Source: Heterodera schachtii (lineage: Eukaryota > Nematoda > Chromadorea > Rhabditida > Heteroderidae). From it: a stretch of 64,000 nucleotides of DNA. This document shows, in pieces, positions 43,901 to 55,900 of this stretch; position 1 is the stretch's first letter; every line of letters begins with the position of its first letter. The notes beneath the pieces were generated by a model. The model was not told the origin of the DNA. It saw only the letters and a program-made list of their open reading frames with translations, and did no database searches. The stretch covers positions 744,001 through 808,000 of the forward strand of contig SIJG01000055.1 of the NCBI GenBank assembly GCA_023374025.1, written 5' to 3'. The translations under genes and the position numbers were made by a program.

Positions 43901-46900
43901 ACTAGAATTTTTTGGACCCCCATCTGTTTTACCTCTAGTGCAACAGCTTTTTGATTTTTTCATTGAATCAATTTCCCGGGAGCAATTCGTCCCCCCCCCC
44001 CCACGCCCGGCGAAAAATTTTAAAATTTCTTATAAGAAAGTTTAAGCAAAAAAAAAAAAAAATTCTGACGATTTTTTAAAGTTTAATGATGAATTATTAG
44101 TTTTTAAAATTATTTTAAAATATATTTGCGTCCCAACAATTCCAAAAATAACATTTTAAATGCTGTTCATCCTACAGAACTGCATCCATCTCGGCGCCTG
44201 CTCGTCCGGCGAACAGTTGCCATTTCACAACGCCGATTTGCCGGCCGATCTGTTCACGTGTTGCCTAACTTCGCCCATTCAGGCACCAATTTTTCGTATT
44301 TTTTTCTAATTTTTTCAATTTGCTAAAATCTGCAGACATCGTTGTTGTGCCACATGCTCAAGACGGGCACCAAGAATCGTTTCCCGCCCTCAATCATTGA
44401 CGAAATCCCTGGCGTTCTGTCCGACCGGCGCACATTGTTGGGCGAGTTGAATTGGATTTTCACCGCCATCACCGACGCAATTGCGTGGTGTCGTCTGCCG
44501 CGCAGCACCTTCCAAAAGCTGTTCAGACAGGTGAAAATAGCACTTTTTTTGTTCATTTTTGAATTTATTAGTTTGTCCCTAATTTGGACGGTACTGGGAA
44601 AAACATTTTTTGGGATGTGAGATGAAGAGTAAAAAATTGAATAATTATCTGTTTGTCACCCCCCTGAAAAATTTTTTAAAATAGTTTTTTATGCTAACTT
44701 TATGCGCTGAATACGAATGAAACTGACGTTCGTTTTTAGCTTACATACACTCTTTTACGCGTGTGTTCAGTGCATAAAATTACCATAAAAATTATTTTAA
44801 AAAATAATTTAGAGGGAGGGGGTGACAAAAATAATAAGTACTAAAATTCTTCGATTTAAATAACATTTTTAAAATGATACAATTATATTACCGGGTGTGG
44901 GAGAGGAGTTGTGAACTCACGATCAGCAGATCATCATCCCATTTTTTGTGCCCTTTTCCAGGACCTGCTGATCGCCTCCCTGTTCCGTGCCTTTCTGCTC
45001 TCAGAGCGTATCATGCGCGAGAACGGGTGCCACGTGGTGTCCACGCCGCAGTTGCCCCCAGTGCATGACCACCCGTTGTGGGAGTACTGGGACTACACGC
45101 TGGACATGTGCCTGACCAACCTGTACAATCTGTTGCAGCCCAAGCAGGGCTACATTCAGTTCACGCGCAGCGACTGTTTTGTTGCCACCCCAACACTCAA
45201 GCATCACTGTGAGTTGAGAATTAGAAAGTCAGGGTGAATTATGTTTCCCTCACCTCCGGCCTTTACTCCCCCCCCCCCTCCCCGAATTTTTTTTGAAAAA
45301 TTTTTAATCAGAAATTGTTAGAAAAATAATCTTGTGAAAAATTTTCAAGGATTTTTTAGAAAATTTTTGAAAAATCTTAGTTTCATGTTAAAATTTAAAA
45401 AAAATCCTTGAAAATTTTTTTAGATTTTTTTTAAAATTTTCTGTTATTTTTTTTTTAATATTTTTTCCGAACAATTTTAAGTTTCAATTAAAAAAAATTT
45501 CCAGTGGGGAAACGAAACGGGGGGGGGGGGGGGAGGCGGAAACGAACTTTGAGTCAATGCAACTTTTTAAGTCTGACCAAATCCAACTTTCAAGAAAAAA
45601 AAAGTTTGAAAATTTTTTCTACAAAAATTCCAAGAAACCGGCGACTTTGGGGAGCGAGACGAGCTTATTCCCCCAAAAATCATTATCATTTTTTGTAATC
45701 ACCACCCAACTCTCCCTCCCTCATTAAGTGCTCATTGACTTGTCACTGTCCGCCCACGCCAACGAGTACGCGTACAGTTGGTTCTTTGTTGAACAACTGC
45801 AGGCCTTCGAAGTGTGGCTGAAGTTCGGCGTGGACAAATGCGAACCGCCACAGCAATTGCCTGTTGTGCTCCAAGTGCTGCTCAGCGTAGTAAGCAAATG
45901 GGAATTTCTTTTTTAAAAAATTATCATTTTTTGACAATTCGTTAACATTTGCAAGAAATTTCCCCGTGGCGCTTTTCAGCACTAACCATTAATATATCAA
46001 TCAACGAATTTTATACATAGTAACGAAATTGTCTAAAAATTGGTGGAGCACCGACATTTGCGCCTTTGTCCAAAATCGGATTCAAAATTATGTTTTTCAA
46101 GCCCTGATAGCCTAAACAGCACTAAAATTAAGAAATCGTAGTATTCTCTTTATTTGATTTTTTCAAAAATTCTTTTATGATCAAATGATCGGATATAATG
46201 CTTTTAAGGCTATCAGGAATTGAAAAACATAATTTTGAATCAGATTTTCGACAAAGGCGCAAATGTCGGTACACGAAATTGGTAGTAATTTGGGAACATT
46301 TATTTGTTTTTAAAATTTTCTGCTGACGGAGGAAGGGGAAGTGGTTGGCTGAATTACCCCCTTCCCAGGATCAGTCGCCCCTTCCCACGATTTTTTTGTA
46401 TTAAAACATTTTCAAACTTGGAAACTTTTCAAAAAAAAATTTTTTAGAATTTTTATGAAAATTTCTTGAAAAAAAATTTTTGTACAATTTTTCTAAGATT
46501 TTTTTTTTGAAAAATATTTTGTAGGTTTTGATTTTTTAAGTTTAGACGGAAAACAATACGGGGGGGGGGGGCAATGGCGTGGGGAACAAGCTGCTCCCGA
46601 TGTGGTGGATGATTCCACCATATTAATATTTTGTTTGGTATTATTATTCCATCATCCCCCTGCAGAACCATCGGCTGCGCGCCTTGGATTTGTTGGCCCG
46701 CTTCATCGACATGGGCCCATGGGCGGTGCTCTCCGCGCTGTCCGTCGGCATTTTCCCCTACGTGCACCGCCTGTTGCAGTGCCCGACGCCCGAGGTGCGG
46801 CCCGCGTTGGCATTCATTTGGGCCAAAATTTTGGCCATCGACCCGGGCTGTCAACACGAGCTGGTCAAGGACAACGGGTGCTGCACATTCATTTTTTTTT

Positions 46901-49900
46901 TAATGCCAAAAATTTCAATCTTTCACATTTATCTCCCCCTCCCCCTCACAATTTCCCGGTAGCTACCATTTATTTTTTTAATTTTACTAAATTTTTCAAA
47001 AAATTTTCTCTGAGTTCTGCGGTGCCACTGAGAATGATTTGTTAATAAAATGGGCTAAAAATTTTTTAGGTCCACCATTTTCATTGAAAAATTTCATTTT
47101 TGAAAAAAGCGGCGGGATTGGTATTTATTAAAATGGCAATGAAATGGATAATTTGCCGTAATTTAAAACCCTACCAATTTTTGCACCGGTGCTTTCGGTC
47201 CCGATTTTTTTTAATTGAAAAATGCTTCCCGTTCCTTTTTTTCTTCGCTGCTTTATGTGCATAATAAATCTTTGTGTCCCCAGGTACGACTACTTTCTGC
47301 AAGTGCTCAATGATCAGTCGGTGAGTCCGCGCATGAAGATCATCTCCGCATTTGTGATGGCCACGTTCATCTACAAAAATTACCGGTAAGAGTGATCTAT
47401 TGGCGCCGCCGTGAAATTTTGCCCCAATTTTTATAGATAACAGATCCTGACCAAAAACAACTAAATTTTTCATTTGGATTGATTTTTCGCATGGTTTGGT
47501 GCAAATTTCGCAAAAATTTTTATGGAACTATGAAAAAACACCTTAAAATTTTTGTGAAATTGCCTTAAATTCCCGAGCGAAATGCAAAATTGACTCCCAC
47601 CTCCCATATAAATTATTTTACTAATTTTGGAATTTTTTAATTTTCAAATGACCGATTTTTTAGGCCTGCCCAAGAAAAGTTGGTCCAAAGTGACTACGTG
47701 ACGCTGTGCATTGAGCTGTTGTCCAGCGAGTTGGTCACCCGTTGTCGAATGCTCGTCCTTTGGCTGCTCATCGGACTGGGCCGACTGTGGGCCGAATATG
47801 ACAAGGCACGGTGGCAGGCCATACGCAGTGTCGCCTATGACAAAGTGTGTTTTTTGATAGGGTTGTGAGTGCGTGTATGCCATTGGTGGTTTCGGGGGAA
47901 CAAAAAAAAAATGTTTAATTCCGGGCATGGCCCCTCTTCGGGGGGGGGGGGGGAGAGAAATTTTCAAGAAAAAATTGCATAGTAACGAAAACTTTACTCA
48001 TTTTCTTTTAATTTTTAATAAAATTCCTAAAATTCTCCTATGCAAACGCGTATCGGCACCGCAGACCGACTCCAATTTTAGCAAAATTTTTTGAAATTTG
48101 AATTCAAATGGCAATAATTTGGCAATTTTTTGCCGAAAACCGGTTACAAATTCCTAGTTACTCCCCCTCCCCCCATTTTTGAACATGTGCCGGTGGTAAA
48201 ATTCTTCCAAAATGAGGCCTATATATATATAAACACTAAAAGGGTTTGTTTTTTTAGTTTCTTTTACTTTTTTAAAATATTATTTTTCTAAAATTGAAAA
48301 AGACAACAGGAAATTTCCACTTACTTTTTTTACGTTAACCTATTCGTTGTTTTGTTGAATTATTACTATTATCATTTTGCATCTTAAAAATATTTTTGGC
48401 CCAAAGAGCAAAAACTCTTCGGGTTCCCCCTCCGAATTTTTTCTGGATACTGGTCCGATTTTGGTTATAAAGGTTTAAAAAAAACTTAAAAATCTGACAT
48501 TTTTTTTTATTAAATTAAGAAAGCAAAACTTTCCTTTGCTTTATTATTTTTAATATTTTTTTTTAAATTGAAATAAAAACAGAAAGTTCCCGTTGTTATT
48601 TTTTACAGTAAAGCCTAACTTTTGTTTTGTTAAATTATTATTATTATTATTTGCATTTTTTCACAGGTTGTCGAATTTTTGAACGACGATTTGCCAGAAG
48701 TACGCGCCGCTGCGGTGTTCGCGCTCGGCTGTTTTGTGCACAACACGTCGCGCAACAATGAGCACGCGACGGCGGTAAAACATGTTTTTCTCATACTGTT
48801 ACCGTAATCAGAAATTTATGATAATTACACTGATTACACTGTGCCCACAATTAAATCATTCATAGGTTGAGAATGAAGTGTGCGACAAGTTGTGCGAAAA
48901 ATGCACCTACGACGGGTCGGTGCTGGTACGTGCCGAACTCGCCGCTGCCATCCAATGGTTCGTAAACGGCAAAAGGCTATGCCAATTCGTTTATTCACTC
49001 TGGGAGCGTACTATAAAGGATTTCTTAATAAAATTCCGGAAACATTTAAATTTCTTAATAAAATTCCGGAAGCATTTAAATTTCTTAATAAATTTCCGGC
49101 TACATTTATGTTTTTTGTTTTCCAAAAAAATCTTTTAAAGAATATCAAGTTTTGTTTACATTGTCCTCCCCTCCCCGCGAAAATCCACCGAAATTTATTT
49201 GAAAAAATTGAATTTTTTCATAATAAGAAATATTAACGCTTTTTTAAAAAACATTCTTTAAAATTAAAAAAATTTTTAAATAAATCTTAATTATAAATAA
49301 ATTATGGGAGAAACGGTGCAGGGGGCGGGGATGAGCTGCTTCTTCAAATTTTCATGCATTTGTTAATTTTGCTGCGGCGTTTTTTCTTATTTTCTTGTAG
49401 AAAAAATGCGTCTCGGAATATTTCAAAATTCCATGAAATTTCTTGATTAATTAGGGAAGAAGTAGCAAAATGTTCAGTCCATTGAATGGCGCCGAGAATC
49501 GCCATACATTCAATTTATAACAGATAAAATTTGAAAGTAAGATTGCTTCTCCTTCTAGGTTCGTCATCGACTTTCAGTCCCGCTTCGCCACCATCTGTGC
49601 CGAGTTGGACCGCCGGGTGGCCACCCAATCGCCCAGCTCGATGATGATGATCGGCAACGGCACGGTGCAACATGGCCAGGAACTGGTGAGCGATAAAAAA
49701 TACACGTTAATTTTCTAATTCCAAAAAAAAAATTGGTAGGCTGTCAATTTTAAGACAGTGAACTGGGTTTTTCCTGGATCCATGTCCAAGGCTGTTTTTC
49801 GGCAACCTAAATTTTTCCCGAACCTGGCTTTTTGTCCAATAAATCCAAGGTCCAAAATGGAATCCATTCCAGTTCCAGGCTTTTAATGTCGCACTCTAGT

Positions 49901-52900
49901 CAACAATATATTTAATTTAAAAAAGTTTACGACAAAAAAAAACGATTTTATTTTCAATTTTCAAGTTTTTCTTGAAAGAACGAAAAACAATTTAAAAATT
50001 TATTTGGTTGGGGTTTGGTTGAAAATTGAAATTTTGGACCGGTTCATGTCATTTGCAATATCAATTTTAAATGCAAATTTTTTTCAGTCCAAAGCGATGG
50101 CGGCGATGTGTCTGTCGCCGACAGAGTCCGAACTTTTGTTGTCCGACACCGCGTCCACAGCGTCGGCGGTACCACCGGGAGCTGATTACCACCATTCCCA
50201 TTGGCCTGCGTCGTCCTCCTCCGCCTTCTCCACGCTGCCGAGACGGAAAATCAGTTCCCGAAGCGGCGGCGGTGCTTTTGGCACTACAAATCACCACGGA
50301 GTGCAGCCACACCAGCAGCAAAGGCAAGCGCCACCGGCGCCGTCGCAAGGGCGTCGTGCCGCACCGGCGAACAGCAGCAGTGCCAGCATTTATGCCATCT
50401 TACCGCGCTCAGCGTCCTCCATAATTCCGAGTAAGAACGCGGAGGGCGGGGCGACGGATCTTGCACCGAAAATTTCTAATTTTATGCGTTTAAATTTCGG
50501 AAATCGGAATTCCGATAGCCCAAAAACGCGGAATTCCGAGCCCAATAATATCGAAAATCGGCATTTCGACATATCCCTTATACACGTACACACCCCATGC
50601 TTCCTTGTCTCCGACATCCTCCTAAATTTTTCCCAGATCACTAGCCTGTTAAATTTAAACCCTGACAAAGTTTTTGGAAACTGAAGTTATAGTTTGTTGA
50701 GAGTCCAACTACTGGTCAATCCCATCTGTCCACGCACATCATTTGTAACTTTGTTGTTTTTTCAGATCCCGCTAACATCCGTCGACGGTTCAGTCCCATT
50801 CGCAAGATGAGTTCCATCCTGGCCGGCCCGTCCACAGCGACCGCAGCGCCCACCAGTCCGTCCGGCGAAACGGCCGGTCTGAATTCGAACAGCCTCTTCA
50901 AGTATGTCCCGGCATAAAATTGGCGTTATGCCTTTAATCTTACCTTTTATTTTGCATTTTTTACAACAACAAAAAAATTGTCAGATTCCGCGTGCTTTCC
51001 CACATCCGGTCGCTCGAGTCCAAGACGTTCATCGGTCCGTTTGAACGCATTTGGCTGTGTGTGCTGCGCCTTGGGTTGGACCCGTTTGACGGAGTTGCGA
51101 CGATGGGCGAGCAGATCATCCGCTACATTTTCGAGCTGTCCTCAAAAATCAAGGAGTCCAGGGATAAGGTAAATTTTTAAATATTTTTAAGAAATTGAAT
51201 TTCGTTTAAAAGAAATTTCATTAAAAATAAGTTTTTCAGAGAGATATTTTAATTTTTTTTATACCAATTTTTACATTTTTTTCAGTAAATTTATCCCATT
51301 TTATACCGGAACTCCAATATATAAAATATTTTGATTCATTTTGAGGCGCTCGAATTGAAACAGAGCACCGGCGGTCGTCCAATTTCTGTGAACGGACCCA
51401 TCATGATGAACAGTGGTGCGTCGGGCAGCCAACAAATATCACCGGCCGACGTACAAAAACATCAACAGTCCCACTCGCATCCCGAGAAGGTCGTTTTGGA
51501 AATTTCGATGTTTGAAAATTTCGAGTGTAATTCCCCCTTCCTCCCGGTTAGTTTCCCTACTTATTGTCCCGAAATTTTTCTTTTAAAATTTATTCAAAAA
51601 TTTCAGAAATTAAATTTTGAAAAAACCGCGTGAAAAAACTTTCAAAATTAAGCTAATAGAGAGCCTATTTTAGAATTATAACAACTAGATGGGGTTGGCC
51701 AGCTTCAAGGAAAGACAATCTTTGCCGTTTCCAATCCTCCACCCTCCCGCCCCCTAAATTGTCAGAATGACTTTTTTAGGTTTCATTTTTTCCGGGAATC
51801 GAGTTTTTAGACCTGCTCAAACAACTGATAAATTCTTCTTTGTTAGAAGTCTGGCCTAACTTTCCCTCTAATCTAGTGCTGGACTTCAATATCTGCAGAT
51901 TACACAAAACTTTATAAACATTTAATTAAAATCCATTTTTTAATTTAATATATTAATATAATTCATGGCTCTCAATGTTCAGGTCAAATTCCTTGTCGGG
52001 ACGCCGCAGGGCGGCGGCACGACAACGCCAATGCCATCCGCGGTGACACCAACAAATAACATTGGCACGGTGGTGGTGCCAAGCGGAGGCGGTGACGTGA
52101 GGAGCAGCAGCAATTCAACACCGCCACCACTCGTGCCCACCATCACCACCCTCCCAGACGGAGATGGAGCAGTAGTAGCAACACATCCACCGCCAACGCC
52201 CATAGGTAAGTGTATTGGATATGTGAATAAAAAGATGGGGACCAGCAGGAAGTTTCCATCCGCGTTGTTCCTTCCCCTCTCACTTAAATAAGCCGTAAAT
52301 GTTTCGAAAAATGATTGTTTTCTAAAAATCTGAAAATTCATTTCCCCGGAAAGTTTTCTTTCAATTCCTAAACTTACAATTAGAGAGATTTTTCTAAAAA
52401 ATCTTTGTTATAAAAATTTATGGGAAATTTCAAGAATAAATTCTAAAAATTTTTTTTTTAATTTATGATGAATTAGTGTCTTTAAAACTTTTTGAAAAAT
52501 TTTAACTCTTAAATTCTTATAAAAACAAATTTTTAGGATTTTTTGGTAAATTTCCGTTTGTAAATTAAAAAAAAAATTCAAGGGGGGGGGGGGCGGGAAA
52601 CGACCGACCCGTGGTGGGGGGGGCGGGGGGGGGGGGGCTTTTCTCACCCAGTTAAAGTTTGAACATCGCGCGCAATTTTACACCCCTATTTTGTTTTGTT
52701 TTGCAGCGGAGGAACCGCCGCCCACCGGGAGCAGTTCAACTGTCACCACCGACCCGGTGGCGATGATGTTGGCACGGCGGTGCGCGCCGAGTCCAATGCG
52801 TACACCGCCAACCTCCACTTCTTCCGGTGCCGCAGCCACCGCCATAACAATAGGGACACCACGGTGCCCTGGTACAACCATAACAACAGCTGAAGAAGGT

Positions 52901-55900
52901 TTGTGGCACGGCACAATGCCATTGACATACAAATGGGGACACTATGACTGTAAAAACTCAAAAATAGGTTATAAATTTTTAGAAAATGGCAATTTTTTGC
53001 CAGTATTTCAAAGTTTAAAACCATTCGTTACAAATATTCGCCTATTTTAATTGTGGAGCCCCGACATTTGCGCACAGTCTTTTGGTTAATTATGCTCAAT
53101 AATTTGTTGTTTGAAATTTTATTATTTTTTCAAAAATTCTTTGAAATCAAATAATCGTATACAATTACTTTCAATCGCTTATTTAAAGCTGTTTAGGCGA
53201 TCAGGGATTGAAAAACTTAATTTTGAACCCGATTTTGGACAAAGGCGCAGATGTTGGACCGCAAATGTCGGGACACGTTAATTGTTAAGAAATTGGCCCA
53301 AATTTGAGTGAAAATATTAATCTGGATAGTTTCAAAAAATATAAATGCCCGGTTTTCAATGCCAAAACGCAACTCTACCGGCACATCTATGACAATCGCT
53401 TACAATTAGCAAGAACCTTGGTTTCATGGGGAGGGGAAACGGCGGGGGTGGGGACGAGCTGCCCTCGGAAAATTTAGTTTTTTTCGGATATTTTCAAAAT
53501 AGAGCTTTTTGGGGATTAAAAAAATGCTATTGATTTCTTTGCAGAAAATGATGATCAACAACAGCAGCAGGCAACGGCAACAAGCAGTGCATCCTCAACA
53601 CCATCAGCAGCACAACAGCAACAGACATCGTTGAACAAAAAACATCCGGAGATGGACAACGCAAAGCGGCGACTGTTGCTGGACCCGTTCATCCACCAGA
53701 GTTTGTACACGCCGAAACGAAGCGTAAGTGTGGCCAAAGGGGAAGAAGAAGAGGGGATAGAGAGATAAATGAAACACAAGGAAATAGAATGGGTAAGGTG
53801 GATAGAGTGGCGAGCGAGAGATAGAGAGAAAAGAAAGAGAGCGTCTTGGAAAGGCCAATAAAGTAAAGAGAGATATGGAGACAGAGAGAGAGAGAGAGAA
53901 GGAAGAGAATAGAATAGAATGCAAGAAGGGGTCAAAGAGATAGAGCGAAGTTGATCCTGGCCTGCTTTACAATTAGATGAAAAAGCGAAAAATTTTTGAA
54001 AAAATAGCTTTTGGCTGAATTCTGTGAAAATGCCAGTTTTTCCTAGCGCTGCTCTTCAGTGGTGCCTAATTTAGAGGAAAAATTTTCGGTTTCAGATTTT
54101 CGGTACCCAAGCGGGCGCCTACTCCCAGGTGGCCGACTCCAACGAACTGTTGCTGGCCGAACAGAGTGCCACCGTTGCTGTTGAAGGGCTGGTCCGCACT
54201 TCGTTTGTGGAATGGTGTGCCAAGACATGGACAGGTGTGCGCTTTTGAATCGGGCACAAATTCAAAAAAAACTAAATCCCATCCATTTTTAGAGCCAATC
54301 TACGACACCATCTATGGCCTTGGCCGTGGCATTCCAACCCGCAATTCGTTGGTGGACGGCGCGTCGCCCTTCACAATGGCACAGCCCACGGACTGGGCCA
54401 TCCACACCCACGAGGGCATTCGGCAACGAGCCAAAAAGGAGTTGGAAGTGCTTAAAACAAAGGCAAATTTTTTAAGGCATTAAGAATTTTTTTAAGAAAT
54501 TTTCTAAATTTAAAAAAATATTTAAATTTTAAAAATCAAAATTTTTGAAAAATTGCTAACTCAAACTGAATATATTTATTTTAAGCATTTCCGCTGCGAG
54601 ACACAAATTATGCAGTTGAAGTTGGACAGGCCGGCGACCAGCATGGCCTGGAGCTTTTTGAGGCCGTACGTGTACATTGGGGACGGCGAACGTGTGCGGA
54701 TTTACAGGTCGAGGATGGAGAATCAACCAATAGAATTGAGCAACACTTTCTCCCATCCAACTATTTTTTTTTATATTTTTTCTTTTCCAACCAATTAATC
54801 CCAATAAATTTTAGGTTTTATATTTTTTAATTTTTTTTCATAGAAAAAGCATTTATTTTAATCAATTAGCCCAACTGGGAAGAGATGACCTGGCGAGGAA
54901 GGTCCACATTCCCTTTCAAAAAAATCAAAAAAAAAATTACTTATATAATAGCGTAAATTGGCTATTTTTAAATCGGAATTTCCCCCCAAAAAATCTAAAG
55001 CAATTAAATAATTTTACTACATTAGCTATTCAACCGGTGACGAGTACCGTCAACAACAACAGCAGCACCACCACCAATACGGGGCGGACACGTCGCCTCA
55101 AATTCCACAACCGCCCCCGTCCAGCACATTGTGCAGCGAGTTCTGGGCCGGCTCAGAGCCCTTTTTACAGGTTCATTGGAATTTAAAACAAATAAATAAA
55201 TATTTTTAAATGGAAATTTCTTGTTTTTTCAAGGACCAAATCACGGATCTGATGGTGGTCAACGAGCTGACACATGAACTGTTGATGAGCGGAACACGCA
55301 ACGGATTGTTGAGGGTAAGAAAAAACATTGGCGTAAAATTTGTTTTTAACTCATAATATTTTTTTATGTGAGTCATTTCTATTCAATGTAAAAGTTTATT
55401 AAATAATTTTTAAATATATTTTTTAATTTTATTTTTAAGATTATCTTTACAATAAATTTCTTTCAGATGCCTATAAATGTGTTTTTGAAATAATGAAAAT
55501 ATGTTTTAAGAGGTTTTTAGGGTCGCTGGTCACGAATACAGCACCCATTTTAGCCAATTTCGAACCCCTGACCCGAACTCGAACAAAAATAAAATTAGAA
55601 AATCTGTATGGATAATAAATATCCTCATTGGCATCTTGCCCATGCGGGTACCATTTGTACATTAAGAAAAAAAAATGCGAAATTTGTATGGATGATACCC
55701 TCGTGGGCACCTTGCCCATGAAGGTATTATTGGTACAGGAAGCGTGTCAATTTGTTGTCCCTGTACAGCTCATGTAGTGAACGGTAGCGCTGATCTGAGC
55801 CCGCATTCGTGATCAACGACCTCAAAAACCCCTTAAAACTTATTTTCATTAATTTCAAAAATACATTTATAGGCATCTGAAAATGTATGTTAAAAGTATC

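Noticed and set aside
50067..50466. Antisense Arg-rich frames over raptor exon 17
   Set aside because: Shadows of a GC-rich exon whose sense frame fits raptor with closed splice phases.
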